Assembly (NCBI RefSeq): GCF_015533855.1
Contig: NZ_AP024154.1
Span: 623,001 to 687,000, forward strand
Length of the DNA: 64,000 nt
Direction of reading: 5' to 3'
Source: Echinicola sp. 20G
GTDB taxonomy: Bacteria > Bacteroidota > Bacteroidia > Cytophagales > Cyclobacteriaceae
Shown here: positions 17,544-25,306 of the stretch, in pieces
How the letters are laid out: the number at the start of each line of letters is the position of its first letter
Position numbering within the stretch: position 1 is the first letter of the stretch
Position numbers and translations under genes: made by a program
The notes under the pieces: model-generated
Told to the model about the DNA's origin: nothing
What the model saw: only the letters and a program-made list of their open reading frames with translations
Database searches by the model: none

Positions 17544-18587
17544 CTAATAATCATCGAGATTTACATAATTATGCCATTTCCCTAAAACACCCTTCATATC
17601 TTCTGGTAAATCAGAATCAAACTGCATAAACTCCTTGGTAAATGGATGAATAAAACCTAATGATTTGGCATGCAAAGCCTGTCTCGGTAATAACTTGAAA
17701 CAATTCTGAATAAAGGTTTTGTATTTAGAAAACTGGGTTCCTTTTCTGATTTTATCTCCTCCATACATCTCATCATTAAATAAGGGATGCCCCAAATACT
17801 TCATATGTGTCCGAATCTGATGCGTACGACCTGTTTCCAAATTACATTGCAATAAGGAAACATAGCGCAAACGCTCAAGCACTTTCCAATGGGTAATCGC
17901 ATGCTTTCCCTGATCCCCATCCGGAAAAGTATCCATTACTTTCCTATTTTTAGCACTTCTCCCTACATGGGCATTAATGGTACCTTCTTCTTCGGTGGGT
18001 TCTCCCCAGACCAAAGCGATATAGGTTCGCTCAATACTATGATCAAAAAACTGTCTCGCCAAATCTGTCATGGCCGCTTCTGATTTGGCTATCACCAACA
18101 ACCCACTTGTATCCTTGTCAATTCGATGTACCAGGCCAGGTCTTCCCGTGTTTCCTGGTAATTCCGGTAATTGATTAAAATGATAAACCAATCCATTGAC
18201 CAAAGTACCCGTCCAGTTCCCATAAGCGGGATGCACCACCATACCAGCAGGTTTGTTGACCACCAACAAATGATCATCCTCAAAAAGAATGTCCAAATCG
18301 ATTTTTTCTGCTAGCACCTCTGTTTCTGTATTTGGTGCTTCTAGCATTACAGTGATGACATCGCCCGGTTTGATTTTATAGTTGGCCTTTGAAAAACCAT
18401 CATTCACCCTTACATCTCCATTTTCAATGGCTTGTTGAACCTTATTCCTCGTGGCATTGGCTACTTTATCTGTCAAAAATTTATCCAACCTCAAAGCACT
18501 CTGCCCCTTATCTACTTCAATTCTCAAGTGCTCATTAAGCCCCTCTCCTTCTTGGTCAAAAATTTCGTCGTCTAATTCTTCAGTCAT
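17544..18587 (-). CDS. rluD: RluA-family pseudouridine synthase (RluD-like)
   Basis: Converts uridines in 23S rRNA to pseudouridine. The protein (347 residues from the ATG at 18587) has an N-terminal S4 RNA-binding domain (LRLDKFLTDKV...NKVQQAIENGDVRVN) and an RluA catalytic domain with the active-site motif HRIDKDTSGLLVIAK. The final motif QIRTHMKYLGHPLFND is intact. The frame extends further upstream but that part is not conserved. A TATTTTTG box (18592-18599) stands only four bases before the ATG, suggesting a leaderless or very short-leader mRNA. It is divergent from the PLP enzyme gene. Confidence 0.9.
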   Translation of the reverse strand: MTEELDDEIFDQEGEGLNEHLRIEVDKGQSALRLDKFLTDKVANATRNKVQQAIENGDVRVNDGFSKANYKIKPGDVITVMLEAPNTETEVLAEKIDLDILFEDDHLLVVNKPAGMVVHPAYGNWTGTLVNGLVYHFNQLPELPGNTGRPGLVHRIDKDTSGLLVIAKSEAAMTDLARQFFDHSIERTYIALVWGEPTEEEGTINAHVGRSAKNRKVMDTFPDGDQGKHAITHWKVLERLRYVSLLQCNLETGRTHQIRTHMKYLGHPLFNDEMYGGDKIRKGTQFSKYKTFIQNCFKLLPRQALHAKSLGFIHPFTKEFMQFDSDLPEDMKGVLGKWHNYVNLDDY

Positions 18588-18591
18588 CCTA

Positions 18592-18599
18592 CAAAAATA
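18592..18599 (-). promoter_or_regulatory. -7 promoter element directly before rluD
   Basis: TATTTTTG on the minus strand fits TAnnTTTG and lies four bases before the rluD ATG. No -33 TTG at the standard distance was found. Confidence 0.35.
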
Positions 18600-18631
18600 C
18601 AGGTCTATTGTGAAAGTTTTGATAATTTTGG

Positions 18632-19570
18632 ATGAAATCAACTCTATCACCCTTGCTGGAAGCACATCCATACCCCACTCAAAAGATTTTAATCCCTGAA
18701 CTCCAAACGTTCAAGCTCCAACTTTATATCAAAAGGTTGGACATGGTTCATCCAAAAGTCAGTGGCAACAAGTTTTTTAAACTAAAATACAATCTAGCAG
18801 AAGCCAAAGAGAAAGGTAATGACACTTTACTTACTTTTGGGGGAGCTTATTCCAACCACATCCAAGCTACCGCAGCAGCAGCCCAATCAGAAGGTTTTAA
18901 GAGCATAGGCATTATCCGTGGAGAACCATCCATTTCACCAAGTCCAACCATCCGGTTTGCATTGCAAAGTGGAATGGACATCCAATATATGGACCGTAGC
19001 ACCTATCGAAATAAAAAGAGTAAAGAAGTTACCCAAAGTTTAACCGATAGGTTTGGCAGCTTTTATATGATTCCAGAAGGAGGCACCAATTCCCTGGCCA
19101 TAAAGGGCACGGCAGAAATCATTAGCCCCGAAGACCTGAGCATGGACTATATTTGCAGCTGTATTGGCACTGGAGGAACCTTGGCCGGGCTTATCCAATC
19201 CGCCATGCCACACCAAAAAATAGTAGGGATTTCATCCCTAAAAGGAGATTTCGTTCATGATGAAATGAAATCAATTTTACAGCAGCACAAAGTTAAACAT
19301 TCCAATAGTTACGAAATTTTCACCAATTACCATTTTGGTGGATACGCCAAACACAAACCCGAATTGATCCAATTCATTATGGATTTCAAAAAATCCTTTG
19401 GCATCCCACTTGACCCAGTATATACGGGAAAATTACTTTATGCTGTCTTAGACTTGGTCAAAAAAGGCCATTTCAAACCAAATTCAAATATTTTAGTCAT
19501 TCATTCTGGTGGCCTGCAGGGCATTAGAGGCTTCAATGAGCGCTTTGGAACATCCTTGGCAGACCATTAA
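18632..19570 (+). CDS. PLP-dependent ACC deaminase / D-cysteine desulfhydrase family enzyme
   Basis: A fold-type II PLP enzyme of 312 residues. The PLP lysine lies in VSGNKFFKLKYNL, and AYSNHIQATAAAAQ is the phosphate and substrate loop of the ACC deaminase/D-cysteine desulfhydrase group; the glycine-rich CIGTGGTLAGLI binds the cofactor phosphate. Family members open 1-aminocyclopropane-1-carboxylate or remove sulfide from D-cysteine; the sequence alone does not settle which, though D-cysteine desulfhydrase is more common in this phylum. Its stop overlaps that of the convergent HEAT-like gene. Confidence 0.82.
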   Translation: MKSTLSPLLEAHPYPTQKILIPELQTFKLQLYIKRLDMVHPKVSGNKFFKLKYNLAEAKEKGNDTLLTFGGAYSNHIQATAAAAQSEGFKSIGIIRGEPSISPSPTIRFALQSGMDIQYMDRSTYRNKKSKEVTQSLTDRFGSFYMIPEGGTNSLAIKGTAEIISPEDLSMDYICSCIGTGGTLAGLIQSAMPHQKIVGISSLKGDFVHDEMKSILQQHKVKHSNSYEIFTNYHFGGYAKHKPELIQFIMDFKKSFGIPLDPVYTGKLLYAVLDLVKKGHFKPNSNILVIHSGGLQGIRGFNERFGTSLADH

Positions 19571-20085
19571 TCCTTACTGAGCTTGCTCAGTATTTTTTTT
19601 CCTCGGCTCCTTATTCCAGCACTGGCATAAGGTAACATGTCCTCAATTATCAATTTCAGTTCTGGCCTTATTTCCGGATACCGTTCCGACAAATTATAAA
19701 CCACTTGCATCGCAAAAACCCTAATGGCTATGGGCTGTGCCTTATCTTCTAAAAAGGTAAAGGCTGCATTTAACACTTCCCCTTCATAAACTTCTGGCAC
19801 ATCCTGATCTTGAAGCATCCGCAAAATATTTCTTTTCACCGCATCATGGACATTTGCCTTTTTTAACATTATGACAATATCTTTGTAATAGGGCAAAAGC
19901 AAGCCAGGACACTTTTCTGCTGCTATTCCCAAAGGCCAAGAAGCCCGTTGCGTAACCTTATAAGTTCCATTTCTAAAAAGAATAAAAAGCTCAGCAAAAC
20001 GGTCAGGATCATCACCAATATAATTCACTATTTTGGTTGTATTGTCCTTTGACTGTCCACTTTCCAAGATCTCCAGTATATCCAT
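19567..20085 (-). CDS. HEAT-like repeat protein of unknown function
   Basis: A 172-residue, all-helical cytoplasmic protein with no signal peptide. Repeated helix pairs (LLLPYYKDIVIMLKKANVHDAVKRN, IAIRVFAMQVVYNLSERYPEI, SAGIRSRGKKIL) resemble HEAT/ARM units, suggesting a protein-binding role. I know similar small proteins in Bacteroidota but no assigned function. It lies 8 bases after the UPF0316 gene in the same direction, so the two are likely co-transcribed. Confidence 0.72.
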   Translation of the reverse strand: MDILEILESGQSKDNTTKIVNYIGDDPDRFAELFILFRNGTYKVTQRASWPLGIAAEKCPGLLLPYYKDIVIMLKKANVHDAVKRNILRMLQDQDVPEVYEGEVLNAAFTFLEDKAQPIAIRVFAMQVVYNLSERYPEIRPELKLIIEDMLPYASAGIRSRGKKILSKLSKD

Positions 20086-20093
20086 TTAGGCTA

Positions 20094-20696
20094 TTATTTT
20101 CGAACTCTGTTAAATACCTTGGCTGTGAACCTGGGGCGATCTTCCATCACGTTAAAGTCGTCTTCGCTAATCCGCTTCACACTTTCAATGGTATAAAAAG
20201 CCTTATCATTAACTTCCTTGACCTTAGCAATATATTCCTTCAGCACATCTCGCTTCATCACCGTAAAAAGTAAATTCACCTTACCATACCGGCCTTCTGC
20301 ACCCACATTGGTAAAGCGAAAATCCCTTTCTTTCATAAAATCAATCAGCTCCGGCATGGGGTCTTTTGTAATTACCCTTACCAGCACCCTCCCCAAGGCC
20401 AGTTTTTCTTCAATTACCATTCCTATATAGGTTCCTGCCCCAAACCCGCCTGCATAGGCGAGGTAAGACAAGGGGTTGTCAATATTCTGAAAAATCTGTC
20501 CGATGGCCAGTAACCATATCAAGGCCTCAAAAAAGCCCAAAATAGGCGCCACATTTTTCTTGCCATTAAGGACAAACATGATCCTCAATGTATTGATACT
20601 GACATCACAAACCCTGGCAAAGAAAATCAGCAATGGCATCACCACATAGCTAAAAACTTCATTATCAATCCCGATAGAACTAAAGAACTCTTCCAT
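20094..20696 (-). CDS. UPF0316 membrane protein (DUF5698/DUF2179)
   Basis: A 200-residue protein with three hydrophobic segments in its first half (YVVMPLLIFFARVCDV, GFFEALIWLLAIGQIF, YLAYAGGFGAGTYIGMVIEE) and a soluble C-terminal DUF2179 domain (GRVLVRVITKD, FRFTNVGAEGRYGKVNLLFTVMKR). This order is typical of the UPF0316/YebE-like family. DUF2179 is thought to be a small regulatory domain; no transport or enzymatic role is established. It is upstream of the HEAT-like gene in a two-gene unit. Confidence 0.85.
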   Translation of the reverse strand: MEEFFSSIGIDNEVFSYVVMPLLIFFARVCDVSINTLRIMFVLNGKKNVAPILGFFEALIWLLAIGQIFQNIDNPLSYLAYAGGFGAGTYIGMVIEEKLALGRVLVRVITKDPMPELIDFMKERDFRFTNVGAEGRYGKVNLLFTVMKRDVLKEYIAKVKEVNDKAFYTIESVKRISEDDFNVMEDRPRFTAKVFNRVRK

Positions 20697-20723
20697 GATT
20701 TATATTATAAAACTTGGTATTTA

Positions 20724-21902
20724 CTAAACTTTAACATTTTTGCCCACCTTTGTGCCCAAAAGCCCAAAGACTACAGCACATAGCAGCATGAGCAAAATCA
20801 AAATATTCCAATTTTGAAAGATATCAAAAAGCACCCCCACTATTAATGGCCCTAAAGCCGCCAAGTAGTACCCGGCTGATTGTGCCATCCCTGACAACCT
20901 GGCTGTGGTAGCACCTTCAGTGCGTAATCCTATCAAAGTGTAGACCAAACTAATACTGGCTCCCAAACAAAAACCAACTAAAGTAAGTCCAATATAGATC
21001 ATCAATTCACTTTGGGTAAAAAGTGTCAAAAAACCTAAAAAGTAAACTGTTCCAATCCCAAATGAAGTCTTTACTTGTTCATCAAACTTCACAGCCACTA
21101 GAGGCGCTATGAATGACCCGATCAAGCCTACAATCTGCATCAAACTCATCAATAAACCTGCTTGCCCGGCCGAGAAGCCCTTGGTAATCAATAAATCAGG
21201 AAGCCATGCAATTAGCGTAAAAAACATCATGGACTGAATCCCCATAAAGATGCTGACTTGCCAAGCAAGCTTTGATTTCCAAACATTTTTACCGCCAGTA
21301 AGCCCTTCATCCGGCCCTTTTACTTTATTCTTCCTCACTTGAGGAATCCAAACGACTATAGCAAACGCAATCAGACCAATCCAAAAAAGCAGAGATCCCC
21401 TCCAACCCAAGTTATAATCTACGGCCAAGGGCACGCTCACCCCTGTACCTACCGCTGCAAAAAGGGACATCCCAGTAGTATAGATACTGGTCATGATACC
21501 TATTTTATGCGGAAGCTTCACTTTGATCAAAGGGATCAACAATACATTGCATATTACGATACCAATACCTGTCAAGCCCGTCCCTAAAAACAAAAGTACA
21601 GGGCCTGCCTGTACCCTGACAAAGACACCAAGTCCTATCAATACCAGCCCCAGCAGGATGGCCCTGACATTTCCTAACCGGGCTCCAATGGCAGATGAAA
21701 ACAAGGAAAAAGTCGCAAAAGTCAACAAGGGCAATGTGGTCAAAAAACCCGCCCAAGCATTCGACAAATCCAAATCTTCCCTAATCATCGGAATAAGTGG
21801 CCCAACAGAAGTAATTGAAGGCCTTAAACAAAAGGAAACTAAAATGATCCCCAAAATGAGCAAACCATTTGCCCTTCCTTTCTTTTGCTGCAATCCATCC
21901 AT
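20724..21902 (-). CDS. MFS transporter, CynX/NimT-like
   Basis: A 392-residue integral membrane protein with about twelve hydrophobic segments and a short charged N terminus. Early sequence (SFCLRPSITSVGPLIPMIREDL, then LTTLPLLTFATFSLFSSAIGARLG) is characteristic of the cyanate/nitroimidazole (CynX/NimT) branch of the major facilitator superfamily. The substrate cannot be predicted; adjacent hemH is a separate function. It lies 27 bases upstream of the UPF0316 gene on the same strand. Confidence 0.85.
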   Translation of the reverse strand: MDGLQQKKGRANGLLILGIILVSFCLRPSITSVGPLIPMIREDLDLSNAWAGFLTTLPLLTFATFSLFSSAIGARLGNVRAILLGLVLIGLGVFVRVQAGPVLLFLGTGLTGIGIVICNVLLIPLIKVKLPHKIGIMTSIYTTGMSLFAAVGTGVSVPLAVDYNLGWRGSLLFWIGLIAFAIVVWIPQVRKNKVKGPDEGLTGGKNVWKSKLAWQVSIFMGIQSMMFFTLIAWLPDLLITKGFSAGQAGLLMSLMQIVGLIGSFIAPLVAVKFDEQVKTSFGIGTVYFLGFLTLFTQSELMIYIGLTLVGFCLGASISLVYTLIGLRTEGATTARLSGMAQSAGYYLAALGPLIVGVLFDIFQNWNILILLMLLCAVVFGLLGTKVGKNVKV

Positions 21903-21992
21903 CAGCTTTATTTTATTGCAAATTGACAGGAATCAAGTTACAAATTTCAATACCAGGTTTTCACAAAGAAAACGCTTATTTTCCCAGAAAAA

Positions 21993-23024
21993 TCAACTAT
22001 TCTCTAAAACCAACTGTCTTACACAATCAACCCAAGTATCATTGGAATTGAGACAGGGTACCAAGTCCCATTGCTCTCCTCCTGCCTCTTCAAACACCTC
22101 TTTGTATTCCTCCCCTACTTCGACAGTGGTTTCCAGACAATCCGCTACAAATGCTGGTGAAAAAGCCAACACCTTCTTTGCTCCGTTTTTTGCCAGTTCC
22201 TTGATCGTATCCTCAGTATAAGGCTGAACCCAAGGGTCTTTTCCCAACCTGGACTGGAAGGAAGTATGTACCTTATCTGCTGGCAGCCCCATTTTATCAG
22301 CTAATAGTCTCGTTGTATAGAAACATTGTGCCCTGTAACAGTATTGATTAGAAGAAGTTTGGATAGAACAGCATTTGGCATTTAATTGACAGTAGCCATT
22401 ACAAGATGCCTTTTGGATCTGTCGCTCTGGCAAACCATGATAGGAGAATAGGTAAGCATCATATTCCTGGTCTCCTTTGGTCCCGTCAGCTATTTCCCTC
22501 CACGCTTCCAAAAATAAAGGGTGATCCATAAACCTTGCCACATAACTTATTGAAGGAACCACTTGCCATTTACTGATGATCTCCATCACTTTGTCAATTA
22601 CCGAACCATTCGTAGCTGAAGCATATTGAGGGAACAAAGGCAGCACAATGATTTTCTTCACTTTTGCTTCTTGCAAAGCCATAAGTCCATTTTCTATGCT
22701 AGGAGTTTGATAGCGCATCGCCATCTCTACATGGTATTGTTTGGAGTCTAGCTGTTGGACCAATTTATCCTTGAGGTCCTCAGTGTGAAAAAGCAATGGA
22801 GAACCACGGTCGGTCCACAATTTACGGTATTCGGCAGCAGACTTAGGCGCTCTAAAAGGAGCAATGATACAATTTACCAGCAACCACCTCGACAAAAAAG
22901 GAATATCTATGACCCTTCCATCCATTAAAAATTCCCGTAAATATTTTCTTACATGGGGTACAGCTGTGCTGTCTGGAGTCCCTAAATTGACCAGCAACAC
23001 ACCGGTTTTCGCCACTTCTTTCAT
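21993..23024 (-). CDS. hemH: Ferrochelatase
   Basis: Inserts iron into a porphyrin in the final steps of heme synthesis. The 343-residue protein has the usual N terminus (TGVLLVNLGTPDS), the region YLREFLMDGRVIDIP, the active-site motif LFSYHGLPERQIQK with the catalytic histidine, and the acidic motif near FVADCLETTVEVGEEYKE. Cysteines in SCNGYCQLNAKCCS and YCYRAQCF could hold an iron-sulfur cluster, as known in some bacterial ferrochelatases. The start is ATG at 23024. Confidence 0.93.
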   Translation of the reverse strand: MKEVAKTGVLLVNLGTPDSTAVPHVRKYLREFLMDGRVIDIPFLSRWLLVNCIIAPFRAPKSAAEYRKLWTDRGSPLLFHTEDLKDKLVQQLDSKQYHVEMAMRYQTPSIENGLMALQEAKVKKIIVLPLFPQYASATNGSVIDKVMEIISKWQVVPSISYVARFMDHPLFLEAWREIADGTKGDQEYDAYLFSYHGLPERQIQKASCNGYCQLNAKCCSIQTSSNQYCYRAQCFYTTRLLADKMGLPADKVHTSFQSRLGKDPWVQPYTEDTIKELAKNGAKKVLAFSPAFVADCLETTVEVGEEYKEVFEEAGGEQWDLVPCLNSNDTWVDCVRQLVLENS

Positions 23025-23134
23025 AAACTGTGTTTCTTTTTAAAAGGAAACCAAAAGTACAACCTATTGTTACAAATTGCCAATGGATATTTTCAAGGAG
23101 CCATTGACCAAATCTATCATTTTATAAAAACGAA

Positions 23135-23161
23135 AAAAAGCGACCCATTGGACCGCTTTTT
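23135..23161 (-). terminator. Terminator after the DUF4168 gene
   Basis: AAAAAGCG pairs with CGCTTTTT (8 bp) around an 11-base loop, with further T residues on the minus strand. Confidence 0.75.
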
Positions 23162-23186
23162 AAGGAAACAATATTAACTCAAATAA

Positions 23187-23663
23187 CTATTCTTTTTTCA
23201 TTTTCTTACTCATCAAGGTATCAATCTTGGCTTTCACTTCCTGATCTTGATTATAAGCCATCGACATTTGCTGAAACTTCTGGACTGTAAAATCATTTTC
23301 CAAGATCAATCCCTGAACTTTCGTTTGCACTTCTTGTTGCATTTCCATTACTTTTTGTCCGGCCTTGTTAAATTTAGCTATCTCTTCTGGGTCCTCAGAA
23401 GCTTCCTTGATATTCCCACTTTGCTGTGCCCTGGCTAACTGTTGAAAACGAGCCACCTCAAGCCCTTCTTCCTCTATGACCTTCATCATTTCGCCTTGTA
23501 CTTTTTGTTGTACAGGGATGATTTCAGTGTTGATGTCTACAAACTTCTCGTAATCCTCATCGGTGAAATTCATATTTCCTTGGGCCTGCTGTGCAGCTAC
23601 CTGCATCACCGATCCCAGCAATAATATTAAACTCAATACACCTAATACTTTTAGCTTCTTCAT
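23187..23663 (-). CDS. DUF4168 secreted protein
   Basis: A 158-residue exported protein with a signal peptide (VLGVLSLILLLGSVMQVAAQ, cleavage after VAA). The mature part is highly charged and helical (FTDEDYEKFVDINTEIIPVQQKVQ ends near LMSKKMKKE) and matches DUF4168, a family of small envelope proteins of unknown function. The composition and helix pattern recall OmpH/Skp-like chaperones nearby, but no homology is claimed. It has its own terminator. Confidence 0.75.
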   Translation of the reverse strand: MKKLKVLGVLSLILLLGSVMQVAAQQAQGNMNFTDEDYEKFVDINTEIIPVQQKVQGEMMKVIEEEGLEVARFQQLARAQQSGNIKEASEDPEEIAKFNKAGQKVMEMQQEVQTKVQGLILENDFTVQKFQQMSMAYNQDQEVKAKIDTLMSKKMKKE

Positions 23664-23798
23664 AAGTTGGTTGGTTTTTCAAATTTTAGATTTTTTAAGT
23701 AAAAAAAATCTTTCTTTTACCATAATTAACGATAAAAGGACACTATTATTACAATTAAAAAATAAATTTGTTGAAAAAATAAAATCAGTTTTTAAGAA

Positions 23799-24104
23799 TC
23801 ACAAATACCCCTTAAGATTACTTACCAACTCCCGCTTGGTCATTAATCCTCCCTTCCTCCAAAGAATCTTTCCCTTCTTGAACAAAATAAAGTGAGGGAT
23901 GGACCGAACAGCAAAATTCAATGCCGCTTGTTGGTTTTTGTCAATATTGACTTTTAGGACTTTTACCTTACCTGCAAATTCATTGGCCACTTCCTGTACT
24001 ATGGGAGACATGGTTTGACAAGGACCGCACCAATCCGCATAAAAGTCTACCAATACTGCTTCCTCAGACTTGGCAATGATTTCTTTAAATTTCTTTTTAG
24101 CCAT
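23799..24104 (-). CDS. trxA: Thioredoxin
   Basis: A stand-alone thioredoxin of 101 residues without a signal peptide, so cytoplasmic. The active-site WCGPCQ, the buried aspartate in VLVDFYADWCGPC, and the cis-proline loop (VRSIPHFILF) are all present. It reduces protein disulfides using thioredoxin reductase, which is not encoded here. Confidence 0.92.
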   Translation of the reverse strand: MAKKKFKEIIAKSEEAVLVDFYADWCGPCQTMSPIVQEVANEFAGKVKVLKVNIDKNQQAALNFAVRSIPHFILFKKGKILWRKGGLMTKRELVSNLKGYL

Positions 24105-24157
24105 AGTTCATTTTTGGTTGGTCAAGGAGAATCAACATCAAAAAGTTCCTAAACGAG

Positions 24158-24183
24158 GAAAGCCCGGTAATTACCGGGCTTTC
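24158..24183. terminator. Perfect palindromic hairpin downstream of the bamA-ompH operon
   Basis: A perfect 26-bp palindrome, GAAAGCCCGGTAA and its complement. It lacks a strong U tract on either strand but lies where the leftward operon should end. Confidence 0.6.
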
Positions 24184-24205
24184 ATTAATATCTTACTATT
24201 TCTAT

Positions 24206-24763
24206 TTATTGAGGAAGATTAGCATCTTCTGGCATCTGCTCAGGAAGTTCAATTCCCAATTTTGCCGCTACCAACTCTGTAAACTTGTCAGCTTCTTTAG
24301 TGTAAAGCAATACTGGAGCCTGACCTGCAGTCTCAGAAAAGATGTGCGTATAGTTATGCTCTGCCGCAACGGTATTGATGGCATTGAACACTTTAGTCTG
24401 TACTGGCTCTAACAATTCGCTTAGTTTTCTTTGGTAAGAAACCTGAGCATCTTGTTCATATTTTGCCGCTTCATCACGCATCTTCATCAATTCCTGCTCT
24501 TTAGCAGCTCTAGCTTCATCCGTCATAGTGGCAGCCGCTTGTTGATATGCCTGTGCCTCTCTTTGAAAATTTTGAGATTTTGTATCAACATTTGTTCTTA
24601 ACTGTGTACCGTAATCTTTCATGTCGGCATCGATCTGCTCCATCTCCGGCATCAAACTCATCAACACTTCCACGTTGGTATAGCCAATTTTCACGTCTTG
24701 CGCTTGTGCTACCAAGCAAAAGCCAAACATTGCAATGGCTGAAAGGATAATTCTTACTTTCAT
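24206..24763 (-). CDS. OmpH/Skp-family periplasmic chaperone (second copy)
   Basis: A 185-residue exported protein with a signal peptide (IILSAIAMFGFCLVAQAQ). The mature part starts VKIGYTNVEVLMSLMPEM, the conserved first strand of Skp, followed by a long coiled coil and the closing strand HIFSETAGQAPVLLYT. Skp trimers hold unfolded outer-membrane proteins in the periplasm. It follows the first ompH gene after 18 bases and is the last gene of the bamA operon. Confidence 0.9.
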   Translation of the reverse strand: MKVRIILSAIAMFGFCLVAQAQDVKIGYTNVEVLMSLMPEMEQIDADMKDYGTQLRTNVDTKSQNFQREAQAYQQAAATMTDEARAAKEQELMKMRDEAAKYEQDAQVSYQRKLSELLEPVQTKVFNAINTVAAEHNYTHIFSETAGQAPVLLYTKEADKFTELVAAKLGIELPEQMPEDANLPQ

Positions 24764-24781
24764 AATTTTAGTTTAATTAAG

Positions 24782-25303
24782 TTATTTGTTTTCTTCTATT
24801 CCTAGTTCTTCTATCACAAAATCCGAATAATCATGTACCGGATCAGTATATATCATTGACAAATCGGCAGCTTTATCAAACATAATGGCAATACCATTTC
24901 TCTTGGCCACCTTATCTATTGCATCAAATATTTCTGATTGCAAGGGTTTCATCAGCTCATCCTGCTTCTGAAAATACTGCCCATTAATCCCAAATACCCT
25001 TGTGTTAAAGGCTGTGGCGGCAGCTTCCTTTTCGCGAATGGATTTCATACGCTCATCGTACATTTCCTCGGTCAGCAGTACTTCCTCCGCTTTGAGTTCA
25101 TTGTACATTTCCTGGATCTCTTTCTCCAAATTCTGTGCCTCTTTTTTCCAAGCATCTCCCAGGCTTTTCATCTCCTGCTGTTTCACCTTATAGTCAGGAT
25201 GCTTGTTTAGTATATATTCAGAATCCACAAACCCAATCTTCTGCGCCATCGTAGCAGCGCTGAGCAGTGATAAAAATAATACTAAACCAAGACACTTCTT
25301 CAT
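24782..25303 (-). CDS. OmpH/Skp-family periplasmic chaperone (first copy)
   Basis: A 173-residue exported protein with a signal peptide (LVLFLSLLSAATMAQ). The mature N terminus KIGFVDSEYILNKHPDY and the long coiled coil are typical of Skp/OmpH; the closing part reads IAIMFDKAADLSMIYTDP. It lies three bases after bamA, so the chaperone and the machine that inserts its clients should be produced together. It differs clearly from the downstream copy. Confidence 0.9.
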   Translation of the reverse strand: MKKCLGLVLFLSLLSAATMAQKIGFVDSEYILNKHPDYKVKQQEMKSLGDAWKKEAQNLEKEIQEMYNELKAEEVLLTEEMYDERMKSIREKEAAATAFNTRVFGINGQYFQKQDELMKPLQSEIFDAIDKVAKRNGIAIMFDKAADLSMIYTDPVHDYSDFVIEELGIEENK

Positions 25304-25306
25304 ACT

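Noticed and set aside
21493..22221. A 242-codon plus-strand frame over hemH and the MFS gene
   Set aside because: It lies antisense to two clear genes; its composition is that of an antisense frame with no motif.
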